From JALZBN01 sp035525375 (lineage in GTDB: Bacteria; Actinomycetota; Acidimicrobiia; Acidimicrobiales; AC-14), in contig DATLEI010000023.1 of assembly GCA_035525375.1 (NCBI GenBank), positions 1 to 28,007 on the forward strand: a stretch of DNA of 28,007 nt. Reading direction: 5' to 3'. Positions 19,629 to 27,544 of this stretch are shown piece after piece (within the stretch, counting starts at the first letter, position 1; every line of letters starts with the position of its first letter). The notes under the pieces are model-generated. The model did not search any database, was not told the origin of the DNA, and was given only the letters and a program-made list of their open reading frames with translations. The translations under genes and the position numbers were made by a program.

Positions 19629-22600
19629 GTGGGCTGGAACAACCCCCCCGTTCCGTGGGCCGAATTCGAACGCCGCCTGTCGGGCCGGCCTGCGCAGGGC
19701 GACGGGGGGGACAGTCCTGCGTGGTCGCGTAAGCGAGGCTCGTACCAACCCCCGCCGCTCACCCATCGCCGATCAGCGGTTCCCTACGCCGAGTTGCACT
19801 GCCACTCCAACTTCAGCTTCCTCGACGGCGCGTCTCCGCCCGAGGAACTGGCCGAGGAGGCGGCGCGCCTGGGGCTGACCGCCCTCGCCGTCACCGATCA
19901 CGACGGTATGTACGGAGTCGTGCGCTTCGCTGAGGCGGCGGCGTCCCTTGGTGTGCCGACGGTTTTCGGTGCCGAGCTCACCCTCGACCTGCCCCGGCGC
20001 GCCCAGGCCGGCGCGGCTGACCCTGGCGGGCAGCATCTCGTTGTGTTGGCCCGAGACCCGGTCGGCTATGGCCGCTTGTGTCGGGCCATCACTGCGGCAC
20101 AAATGGCGGGGGGCGAGAAGGGCAAGCCGAAGATCGGCCTCGCCGAGCTGGCCGAGATTGGCGTTGGTGCGAGCTCGGCCGACCGCGAGGTTTGGACGCA
20201 TGACCCGCGTATGGCGGGTCGAACGTCCGAACCTCGCGGCGGTGGGCACTGGCAGGTGCTCACGGGGTGTCGCAAGGGTGCGGTGCCTGCGGCGCTCGTG
20301 GCCGGTGGCCCCGCCGCGGCCAGTCGTGAGCTCGACCTCCTTGTCGCTGCATTCGGGCGCGAAAACGTGGCTGTCGAGATCTGGGACCACGGCGACCCTC
20401 TCGACTCGGCGCGCAACGACGCTCTTGTGGTCGTGGCCATGCGCGCCGGAGTCGAGGTAGTAGCGACCAACAACGTCCATTACGCGGCGCCGGCGCGCCG
20501 CCCCTTGGCCACCGCACTCGCGGCGGTGCGGGCGCGCCGGTCCCTCGACGAGATCGACGGGTGGCTTCCGGCTGGCGCCAGTGCGCACCTGCGATCCGGC
20601 GCGGAACAAGCCCGACGCTTCGCTCGCTACCCCGGCGTAGTCGAGCGCGCCGCCGAGATCGGGGCCGTGTGTGCCTTCGACCTGCGACTGGTGGCGCCCA
20701 ACCTCCCCGACTTCCCGGTGCCGCCCGGGCACACCGAGATGAGCTGGTTGCGGGAGCTGACCCGGCGAGGAGCAGAGCACCGCTACGGGCAACGCAATGA
20801 CGCGGCCTACCGCCAGATCGACCACGAGCTACGGGTCATCGAGGAGCTGGGGTTCCCCGGCTACTTCCTCATCGTGTGGGACATCGTCGAGTTCTGCCGG
20901 CGCAACGACATCTACTGCCAGGGGCGGGGGTCCGCAGCCAACTCCGCCGTCTGTTACGCCCTCGGCATCACCAACGCCGACGCTGTCGGGCTCAAGCTGC
21001 TGTTCGAGCGTTTCCTCTCACCGGAACGCGACGGTCCGCCCGACATCGACGTCGACATCGAGAACGGCCGGCGCGAGGAAGCCATCCAATACGTCTACGA
21101 ACGTTATGGGCGGGACAACGCAGCCCAAGTGGCCAACGTCATCACCTACCGGCCGAAGTCGGCGGTACGCGACATGGGCCGCGCCTTCGGTCATCCACCC
21201 ACAGTCCTTGACGCATGGTCGAAGCAGATCGAGGGATGGCACCTGGTCGAACTGTCGGACGACACCGACATCCCGTTGCCGGTGCTGCAGATGGCGCGCC
21301 TGGTCGAGGGCTACCCCCGCCATCTCGGCATCCACTCCGGAGGGATGGTGATCTGCGACCGTCCCGTCGTCGAGGTGTGCCCGGTGGAGTGGGGCCGGAT
21401 GAAGGGCCGCAGCGTCCTGCAGTGGGACAAGGACGACTGCGCTGCCGTGGGACTGGTGAAGATCGACCTCCTCGGCCTCGGCATGCTCACCGCCCTGCAC
21501 ATGGGTGTCGATCTCATCCGCCGCTACTACGGCGTCAAGGTGGATCTGGCCAAGATCCCCCAAGAGGACGCCGTCTACGACATGTTGTGCAAGGCCGACT
21601 CCATCGGCGTCTTCCAGGTCGAGAGCCGGGCGCAGATGGCCACATTGCCCCGGCTCAAGCCACGAACGTTCTACGACCTCGTCGTCGAGGTGGCGCTCAT
21701 CCGACCCGGACCCATCCAGGGCGGGTCAGTGCATCCCTACATCCGCCGCCGCAACGGCCAGGAGCCGGTGACCTACCTCCATCCGTTGCTCGAGCCGTCG
21801 TTGAAGAAGACGCTCGGCGTACCCCTGTTCCAGGAGCAACTCATGCAGATGGCCATCGACGTGGCCGGCTTCAGCCCGTCGGAGGCCGACCAGCTGCGCC
21901 AGGCGATGGGCGCAAAGCGCAGCCACGAGCGGATGGAGGCCCTGCGGGGTCGGCTCTACGAGGGGATGGCGGCGCGGGGCATCACCGGCGCGGTTGCGGA
22001 GCAGATCTACGACAAGCTCGCCGCCTTCGCCGACTTCGGCTTTCCCGAGAGCCACTCGGTCTCCTTCGCCTACCTCGTGTATTCCTCGTCGTGGATGAAG
22101 CTGCACTACCCGGCCGCCTTCTGCGCCGCCCTCCTCAACGCCCAGCCCATGGGCTTCTACTCACCCAACACCCTGGTGGCCGATGCGCGCCGGCACGGCG
22201 TCGAGGTGCGAGGCCCAGATGTCAACAAGAGCGAGGCCAAAGCCACCCTCGAAGGTGATGGACCTGACGTGCGGTTGGGGATCGAGTCTGTGCGCGCCGT
22301 GGGCGACGCCCTTGCCGAGCGCATTGCCGCCAACCAGCCCTACGTATCGATGGAGGACTTCGTGCGCCGCACCGGCGCGCCCCTTCCGGCGATCGAGGCA
22401 CTGGCGACGGCCGGCGCGTTCGGGTCGCTGGAACTCGAGAGACGGGAGTCGTTGTGGGGGGCCGGCGCCGTCGCCGAGACAAAAGATGGCGTCTTGGACG
22501 GTCTGGTATGCGGCACTGACGCGCCGGAGCTGCCGAAGATGTCCGAAGTCGAGGAGACGGCAGCCGACCTGTGGGCCACCGGTATCTCGCCTGACCGTCA

Positions 22601-22955
22601 CCCGACCCAGTTCGCCCGTCCCCGCCTCGACCAGCTTGGTGCCGTCACGACATCTGCACTCACAGAGATCGCCCACGGGGAGCGTGTCACCGTGGGGGGC
22701 ATAGTCACCCATCGTCAGCGACCGGCAACCGCCGGAGGCACGATCTTCGTCAACCTCGAGGACGAGACCGGGATGCTCAACGTCATCTGTTCCGCTGGCG
22801 TCTGGGCTCGCTACCGCAAGGTGGCCCGCTCGTCGTCGGCTCTGCTCGTGCGTGGACGCCTGGAGAAGGCGGAGGATGCCATCAACCTGGTTGCCGACAA
22901 GATCGAGGTTCTCTCGTTATCCGTATCTACCGCGAAGTCCCGCGACTTTCGTTAG
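19629..22955 (+). CDS. dnaE2: Error-prone DNA polymerase III alpha subunit DnaE2
   Basis: This is a 1,108-residue C-family polymerase. It starts MGWNNPPVPWAEFERRL, the DnaE2-type N-terminus, and then has the PHP domain (YAELHCHSNFSFLDGASPPE; VTDHDGMYG), CQGRGSAANSAVCYALGIT, the catalytic PPDIDVDIENGRRE, and LLGLGMLTALHMG with the third Asp region. YQ-type fingers follow (QEQLMQMAIDVAGFSPSEAD), an HhH segment, and an OB fold (GGIVTHRQRPATAGGTIF). It performs mutagenic translesion synthesis under SOS control with ImuA/ImuB. The GTG at 19629 is chosen: the open frame extends to 19374, but upstream of 19629 lie the LexA site and the divergent promoter. The PHP region has a ~30-residue insertion (around SSADREVWTHDPRMAGRT) before the LTGCRKG motif. 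The C-terminus is complete. Confidence 0.96.
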   Translation: MGWNNPPVPWAEFERRLSGRPAQGDGGDSPAWSRKRGSYQPPPLTHRRSAVPYAELHCHSNFSFLDGASPPEELAEEAARLGLTALAVTDHDGMYGVVRFAEAAASLGVPTVFGAELTLDLPRRAQAGAADPGGQHLVVLARDPVGYGRLCRAITAAQMAGGEKGKPKIGLAELAEIGVGASSADREVWTHDPRMAGRTSEPRGGGHWQVLTGCRKGAVPAALVAGGPAAASRELDLLVAAFGRENVAVEIWDHGDPLDSARNDALVVVAMRAGVEVVATNNVHYAAPARRPLATALAAVRARRSLDEIDGWLPAGASAHLRSGAEQARRFARYPGVVERAAEIGAVCAFDLRLVAPNLPDFPVPPGHTEMSWLRELTRRGAEHRYGQRNDAAYRQIDHELRVIEELGFPGYFLIVWDIVEFCRRNDIYCQGRGSAANSAVCYALGITNADAVGLKLLFERFLSPERDGPPDIDVDIENGRREEAIQYVYERYGRDNAAQVANVITYRPKSAVRDMGRAFGHPPTVLDAWSKQIEGWHLVELSDDTDIPLPVLQMARLVEGYPRHLGIHSGGMVICDRPVVEVCPVEWGRMKGRSVLQWDKDDCAAVGLVKIDLLGLGMLTALHMGVDLIRRYYGVKVDLAKIPQEDAVYDMLCKADSIGVFQVESRAQMATLPRLKPRTFYDLVVEVALIRPGPIQGGSVHPYIRRRNGQEPVTYLHPLLEPSLKKTLGVPLFQEQLMQMAIDVAGFSPSEADQLRQAMGAKRSHERMEALRGRLYEGMAARGITGAVAEQIYDKLAAFADFGFPESHSVSFAYLVYSSSWMKLHYPAAFCAALLNAQPMGFYSPNTLVADARRHGVEVRGPDVNKSEAKATLEGDGPDVRLGIESVRAVGDALAERIAANQPYVSMEDFVRRTGAPLPAIEALATAGAFGSLELERRESLWGAGAVAETKDGVLDGLVCGTDAPELPKMSEVEETAADLWATGISPDRHPTQFARPRLDQLGAVTTSALTEIAHGERVTVGGIVTHRQRPATAGGTIFVNLEDETGMLNVICSAGVWARYRKVARSSSALLVRGRLEKAEDAINLVADKIEVLSLSVSTAKSRDFR

Positions 22956-23015
22956 CTCGTTGGCGGTTCGTGCGGTGACGGTTTAGTGCGGTTGTCCCAT
23001 GGGCAGACACGCTGC

Positions 23016-23582
23016 ATGGATGCCATCACGCTGTTGAAGACCGACCACAAGACTGTCGAAGGCCTGTTCAAGAAGTTCGAGAAGGCCGGCGAGAAAGCCC
23101 ACAAGACCAAGCGCGACGTCGTCGAAAAGATCATCGAGGAACTATCGGTGCACGCTGCGATCGAGGAGCAGGTGTTCTACCCCGCAGTTCGCGAGTCGGT
23201 TCCCGACGAAGAGGACACCGTTCTTGAGGGGCTCGAGGAGCACCACATCGTGAAGTGGGTCCTGTCGGAGCTCGAGAACATGTCGCCCGAGGATGAGCGC
23301 TTCGACGCCAAGGTGACAGTGCTCATCGAAAACGTTCGCCACCACGTCGAGGAAGAAGAGACCGACATGTTCCCCGAGGTGCGCAAGGCGCTGGGCCGCA
23401 AGCAGCTGGGGGAGATCGGCGCGGCAATGGAGAAGGCCAAGAAAGTCGCGCCCACCCGTCCGCACCCGAAGGCCCCTGACACCCCGCCCGGCAACCTCGT
23501 CGCCGGCGCCGGGGCCGCTGCCATCGACAAGGCCAAAGATGGCGCCCGCAAGGCGCGCCGGAAGGTTTCGACTTCGCGTTAG
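23016..23582 (+). CDS. Hemerythrin HHE-domain protein with basic tail
   Basis: The 188-residue protein has a four-helix HHE domain (1-~135) with di-iron ligands in the usual places: His11 (TDHKTVEGLF), His46 and Glu50 (SVHAAIEEQVFYP), His76/77 (EEHHIVKWVL), and His109/110 with Glu114 (RHHVEEEETDMFP). The remaining ~50 residues are Lys/Pro/Ala-rich and end KARRKVSTSR, perhaps contacting DNA or membrane. Such proteins bind O2 or sense oxidants or NO. The ATG at 23016 gives the family-typical start MDAITLLKTDH. A longer frame to 22986 is not needed. It lies 60 bases after dnaE2 and overlaps the convergent SDR gene by 4 bases. Confidence 0.9.
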   Translation: MDAITLLKTDHKTVEGLFKKFEKAGEKAHKTKRDVVEKIIEELSVHAAIEEQVFYPAVRESVPDEEDTVLEGLEEHHIVKWVLSELENMSPEDERFDAKVTVLIENVRHHVEEEETDMFPEVRKALGRKQLGEIGAAMEKAKKVAPTRPHPKAPDTPPGNLVAGAGAAAIDKAKDGARKARRKVSTSR

Positions 23583-24379
23583 GGCATCATCTCGCTGCCG
23601 GCGCGTCCGATGCGCCGGCTGATCGACCACGGGGTCACCCGGCTGAGTGCTGCGAACACCCGATATCCCAGGCCGGGCACGCACGTCGCCCGACCTTTCG
23701 CGACGGCTCGCAGGGCCGCCTTGCTGACATCGTCAGCCGACATCCACAGCGGGCCGGGAATGGTGTGGAGTCCGAGATTCTCACGTTGTTGAAACTCGGT
23801 TCGGATGAATCCGGGAAGCACCGCTAGCACCGTTACGCCCGAGGACTTGACCTCCTCGTGGACGGCGAGGCTGAAGCTGGTCAGATACGCCTTCGTTGCC
23901 GCATACGTGGCCCAGTACGGAATCGGCTGCAAGGAGGCGAGCGACGAAATGTTGATGATCCCACCTCGACGGCGACCAAGCATTCCCGGAAGTGCGGCGC
24001 GCGTCAGTCGGATGGGGGCAAGCACATTCACCCTCACCTCCTGCTCTTCCTCGTAAACGGGCAGCGAGGCGAAGGGGCCATGAGTGCCGAAGCCAGCATT
24101 GTTCACGAGTAGGTCGACGGGGCGTTGTTCGTCCGAGAGTCGCGCCGCAACTAGGTAAAGGTCCTCAGGATCGGCCAGGTCGGCGACGATCACCTCAGCT
24201 CGGCCGCCTCGTGCACCGATGGCGGCGGCCACGGCATCGAGCCGCTCGCGCCGGCGAGCGACCAGAACGACCTCCGAGCCCGTTTTAGCCAGTTGCATCG
24301 CCATCGTCTCGCCGATTCCGCTCGACGCTCCGGTGATGAGGGCGACGGGCCAACTCGTGTCGCGGGACCGAGTCAGCAT
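23579..24379 (-). CDS. Short-chain dehydrogenase/reductase
   Basis: The 266-residue classical SDR has TGASSGIG (16-23) for NAD(P) binding, LLVNNAGFGTHG (NNAG at 93-96), catalytic Ser (IINISSLASLQ, about Ser146) and the Tyr159-Lys163 pair in TYAATKAY. An Arg pair (ARRRERLDAV) after the second beta strand favours NADP. The post-catalytic PGFIRTEF is typical. The C-terminus is basic (ISRRIGRAG). The substrate is unknown; close family members act on fatty or mycolic-type acyl chains or sterols in actinobacteria. The ATG at 24379 is set by TACCAT 6 nt upstream; a frame extending to 24775 runs through the divergent gene and is discounted. Confidence 0.92.
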   Translation of the reverse strand: MLTRSRDTSWPVALITGASSGIGETMAMQLAKTGSEVVLVARRRERLDAVAAAIGARGGRAEVIVADLADPEDLYLVAARLSDEQRPVDLLVNNAGFGTHGPFASLPVYEEEQEVRVNVLAPIRLTRAALPGMLGRRRGGIINISSLASLQPIPYWATYAATKAYLTSFSLAVHEEVKSSGVTVLAVLPGFIRTEFQQRENLGLHTIPGPLWMSADDVSKAALRAVAKGRATCVPGLGYRVFAALSRVTPWSISRRIGRAGSEMMP

Positions 24380-24385
24380 GCGGGC

Positions 24386-24391
24386 ATGGTA
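24386..24391 (-). promoter_or_regulatory. -10 box (TACCAT) of the SDR gene, leaderless
   Basis: TACCAT on the minus strand, 6 nt, then ATG 24379. It shares the 58-bp divergent region with the promoter at 24425-24430. Confidence 0.5.
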
Positions 24392-24424
24392 ACGGTGTGC
24401 CACGGCCGGCCTGGGTCGGTCCGG

Positions 24425-24430
24425 TACTCT
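24425..24430 (+). promoter_or_regulatory. -10 box (TACTCT) of the DMFase-like gene, leaderless
   Basis: TACTCT, seven bases (GCCCCCC), then GTG 24438. No Shine-Dalgarno is present. Confidence 0.5.
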
Positions 24431-24437
24431 GCCCCCC

Positions 24438-26156
24438 GTGCAGGGCCCCTCGTTGACGCGCGTCCTTTGTGTCATCGTGGTCGTCGTCGTGATAGCCGTC
24501 GGCGCGGTGGCTTTGCTCGTCCCGTCGAGCGAGCGGGCGGCGGGCACCGACGCCGTTGGCCCCCCCCTTCCCGGCTCGGCGGGCACCCGCGTACGCGCCG
24601 GAGGCGATCCAGCCGCGTGGCTCATCGACGAGAACCAGAAGCCGGGAACCTTCGACTGGCAGGTGAAGGGCCCGATCAACAAAGGGAACATCGAGGGGTT
24701 CGCAGAGGCCACGAGCGTCAACAAGGGCGAGAGCGTGCGCCTGTTCATCTCGACCGATTCGCCCGGATACCACATCGAGGCGTACCGGATGGGGTACTAC
24801 GGCGGAAAGCAGGGGCGCCTGGTGTGGCGTTCCGGCAACCTGGTGGGATCCCGGCAGGCGCCACCGGTGGTTGATTTCTCCACGAGAATGGCCGAGGCCA
24901 AGTGGCGCCCGTCGCTGACTCTGAACGTCGATGCCACCTGGCCTCCGGGCAACTACCTCATAAAACTGGTGGCCGACAACGGCTTTCAGCAGTTCATTCC
25001 CCTGGCGGTTCGTGACGACTCGAGTCACGCACCGCTCCTCGTGATGAACGCGGTCACCACCTGGCAGGCGTACAACAAGTGGGGTGGCCACAGCCTCTAC
25101 GAGGGGCAGTCGAGCCCCGACGCCTCGTTCACACCGCAGCAGCGCTCACAGGTCGTCTCGTTCGATCGGCCCTACGTCAACGACTCGGGCTCGGGCGACT
25201 TCCTCGGCAACGAGTTGCCCCTGGTCACTCTTGTTGAATCGCTGGGGCTCGACGTGACCTACTGGACCAACATCGACCTCCAGCAGCGCCCGCAACTACT
25301 TGCAAATCACAAGGCCATCCTCACGTTGGGTCACGATGAGTACTGGTCGCTCGAGATGCGCCAGGCCCTGGAAAGGGCCCGTGACGGTGGCATGAACGTG
25401 GCCTTCTTCGGCGCCAACGCCATCTATCGGGCGATTCGTCTCGGTCCATCCGACCTCGGAGCAAATCGGCGAGAGTTCAACTACCGGGTAGCCCGCGACG
25501 ATCCAATGACCGGAGTCGACAGCTCACGAGTGACCGTCAGTTGGCGGGAGGCCCCGCTCAACCGGCCCGAGAGTGCACTCGTCGGCACCTACTACGAGTG
25601 CAATCCGGTGAAGGCCGACCTAGTGGTCGCCGACCCGTCGGCCTGGGTCTTCGCGGGCACCGGCCTGGCCGCTGGCGACAAGCTCAAGAATGTCGTGGGC
25701 CCCGAGTTCGACCGCTACGAGAAGTCCGCGCCTCAGCCCCCCGGACCCGTGCAGGTGCTGTCCCACTCGCCGGTCCGTTGTCACGGCAAGGCCTCCTTCT
25801 CCGACATGACCTACTACAGCACCCCCTCAGGGGCCGGAGTATTCGCGACCGGAACCAACTGGTGGATCAGCCGGCTCGGGCCCGCCTGTGCGCCCAATGA
25901 TTGCGTCGACGAGAGCGTCGTGCGCATTACCCAGAACGTGCTCAAGGTCTTTGCCGTCGGCCCGGCGGGCCAGGCCCATCCTTCGACGAGCAACGTCAGT
26001 CGTCTCAACAGTTCGAGTACGAGCTCCACCGCGACCATGCCATCTGACGAAGATGATCAGCAGTTCATACCGACCTCTACAACCCGCCGAACAACGACCG
26101 CGCTGCCGACCACAACCACGCTGCCTCTCTCTGTCCCTCCGGCGCCGGGCCGTTGA
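24438..26156 (+). CDS. Secreted N,N-dimethylformamidase-beta-like protein with Thr-rich tail
   Basis: The 572-residue protein has an N-terminal membrane segment (about 8-29, mostly Val/Ile/Ala) that anchors or exports it. The body resembles the DMFase large-subunit-like domain. YRMGYYGG and WRSGN lie in a beta-sandwich front part, then SLTLNVDATWPPGNYLIKL and MNAVTTWQAYNKWGGHSLY, then a Rossmann/glutamine-amidotransferase-like half with ILTLGHDEYWSLEMR and MNVAFFGANAIYRAIR. Late motifs are MTYYSTPSGAGVFATGTNWW. The last ~60 residues are Ser/Thr/Pro-rich (TSTTRRTTTALPTTTTLP), a wall-spanning or glycosylated tail common in actinobacterial surface proteins. In true DMFase this chain helps bind Fe and hydrolyse formamide; here it may act on another amide or a wall polymer. 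Identity of substrate unknown. GTG 24438 follows a -10 box by 7 nt. Confidence 0.8.
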   Translation: MQGPSLTRVLCVIVVVVVIAVGAVALLVPSSERAAGTDAVGPPLPGSAGTRVRAGGDPAAWLIDENQKPGTFDWQVKGPINKGNIEGFAEATSVNKGESVRLFISTDSPGYHIEAYRMGYYGGKQGRLVWRSGNLVGSRQAPPVVDFSTRMAEAKWRPSLTLNVDATWPPGNYLIKLVADNGFQQFIPLAVRDDSSHAPLLVMNAVTTWQAYNKWGGHSLYEGQSSPDASFTPQQRSQVVSFDRPYVNDSGSGDFLGNELPLVTLVESLGLDVTYWTNIDLQQRPQLLANHKAILTLGHDEYWSLEMRQALERARDGGMNVAFFGANAIYRAIRLGPSDLGANRREFNYRVARDDPMTGVDSSRVTVSWREAPLNRPESALVGTYYECNPVKADLVVADPSAWVFAGTGLAAGDKLKNVVGPEFDRYEKSAPQPPGPVQVLSHSPVRCHGKASFSDMTYYSTPSGAGVFATGTNWWISRLGPACAPNDCVDESVVRITQNVLKVFAVGPAGQAHPSTSNVSRLNSSSTSSTATMPSDEDDQQFIPTSTTRRTTTALPTTTTLPLSVPPAPGR

Positions 26157-26195
26157 CCGCCACGCGTAGGATCAAGCGCTAACCGTTTTGTCCGT

Positions 26196-26201
26196 GGAGG
26201 G
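26196..26201 (+). promoter_or_regulatory. Strong Shine-Dalgarno pointing to ATG 26209, not 26228
   Basis: GGAGGG (26196-26201), 7 nt, then ATG 26209. That ATG opens a 52-codon frame (to 26367) in a different phase from the long transporter frame, so it bears on whether the transporter's true start is upstream of a frameshift. Confidence 0.5.
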
Positions 26202-26227
26202 TCGACGAATGGAACCGCCGAGTAGCT

Positions 26228-27493
26228 ATGGCTCCTCGTTCAGCAGTTCGAGGGCCACGCGTGTCCAGAGCGCGCCGGCTCGGCGCCCGCTGCGCCGCGC
26301 TCGTGGGGTCGGATGCCGCGAGCGTCCGTCAAGGGATGGCGGCGCTCCTCGTTTCTTCCTGTGGTGACCTTCTAGCCGGGCTCACTCTCGGCGCCATCAC
26401 CGGAACGCTCGAAGAGCTGCCTGGCCTGCTCGTTCTCGTCCCGGCCGCGATTGGTATGCGCGGGAATGTCTTCGGGGCGCTCGGAAGCCGGCTTGGTACG
26501 GCTATTCACGAGGGAACCTTCCGGCTGTCGCGCCGTTCCGACACGGTCGTCGGCCAGAACGTGCTCGCATCGATGGCCCTCACCTTGTCCGTCTCGCTCG
26601 CGCTGGCGGCGCTGGCCAAGGCGGTGGCGGTGGGTTTCGGCCTTGCCAATACCATCTCAATAACTGATTTCGTCGTCATCTCCGTGGTTGGGGGAGTGGT
26701 GTCGTCAGTGGCGGTACTTGGGCTGACCCTCGCCGTGGCCGCGGCGTCTGTCCGCCGCGGATGGGACCTCGACAACGTCGGCGCGCCGTTGGTCACTGCG
26801 GCCGGGGACATGGTGACTCTGCCGTCTTTGTTCCTCGCCACCTTCCTCATTGGCATCCCGGTGTTGTCGGTGGTCCTTGCTCTTGCCACGGCGGCGCTTG
26901 CCCTGGCGGTGCTCGTCGCGGCCTTCCGAGCCGGTCTGCCCGTCCTGAGCCGGATCCTCCGCGAGTCGCTGCCAGTACTGATCCTGGCCGGGACGATCGA
27001 TGTGGTGGCGGGTCTGACCATCGAGAAGCGGCTGTCGTCGTTCCTCGCCTTTCCGGGACTTCTCGTGCTCGTCCCGCCGTTCCTCGAGGACACCGGCGCG
27101 CTCGGTGGAATTCTCTCGAGCCGCCTGTCCAGCAAGCTGCATCTCGGCATCCTCGAACCCACGAACATTCCTCAGCGCCCGGCGCGCGGTGACTTCATCC
27201 TGACCTTCCTTTACGCCGTGCCGGTTTTCCTTCTGGTGGCCGTGTCATCTGACATCGCCGCTACTGTCGTCGGCTTGGCCACGCCCGGCCTGTCGCGCAT
27301 GGTCGCAATCTCGATGATCGGCGGCCTTCTGGCGACAACCTTTGCTGTCGGTATCGCCTACTACGGCGCAGTCCTCGCCGTCCGCCTCGGCCTCGACCCG
27401 GACAACCACGGCATACCCCTGATCACCTCATCGATGGACCTCATCGGCGCCTTCGCCCTGATCCTCGCGGTCGTGTTGGTGGGGTTGCCGTGA
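26228..27493 (+). CDS. Tandem MgtE-domain (SLC41-like) divalent cation transporter
   Basis: This 421-residue membrane protein consists of two homologous halves. Half 1 has ELPGLLVLVPAAIGMRGN, GSRLGTAI and DLDNVGAPLVTAAGDMVTLP. Half 2 has FPGLLVLVPPFLEDTGALGG, LSSRLSSKL and DPDNHGIPLITSSMDLIGA. These repeat the MgtE membrane-domain signature (PGLLxLxP ... DxDNxxxPLxTxxxDxxG) as in eukaryotic SLC41 Mg2+ transporters, without the cytosolic N/CBS domains of bacterial MgtE. About ten helices are expected. The downstream gene, 51 bases later, encodes a PhoU/TrkA-C protein, probably its cytosolic regulator. The ATG at 26228 has no ribosome site, while a strong one serves ATG 26209 in another frame, so the first ~20 residues are doubtful. 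A single-base indel near 26266-26330 would join them. Confidence 0.88.
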   Translation: MAPRSAVRGPRVSRARRLGARCAALVGSDAASVRQGMAALLVSSCGDLLAGLTLGAITGTLEELPGLLVLVPAAIGMRGNVFGALGSRLGTAIHEGTFRLSRRSDTVVGQNVLASMALTLSVSLALAALAKAVAVGFGLANTISITDFVVISVVGGVVSSVAVLGLTLAVAAASVRRGWDLDNVGAPLVTAAGDMVTLPSLFLATFLIGIPVLSVVLALATAALALAVLVAAFRAGLPVLSRILRESLPVLILAGTIDVVAGLTIEKRLSSFLAFPGLLVLVPPFLEDTGALGGILSSRLSSKLHLGILEPTNIPQRPARGDFILTFLYAVPVFLLVAVSSDIAATVVGLATPGLSRMVAISMIGGLLATTFAVGIAYYGAVLAVRLGLDPDNHGIPLITSSMDLIGAFALILAVVLVGLP

Positions 27494-27544
27494 GCCAGCG
27501 CGCTCAGCATTCGGAAGCAGTGGACCGGTAGGGTGGGACGTTCG

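Noticed and set aside
20486..20502. Many GGCGCGCC/CGCCGGCG palindromes across the window
   Set aside because: They fall in codons for Ala, Arg and Gly in high-GC genes and show no fixed spacing or orientation, so codon bias is enough to explain them.
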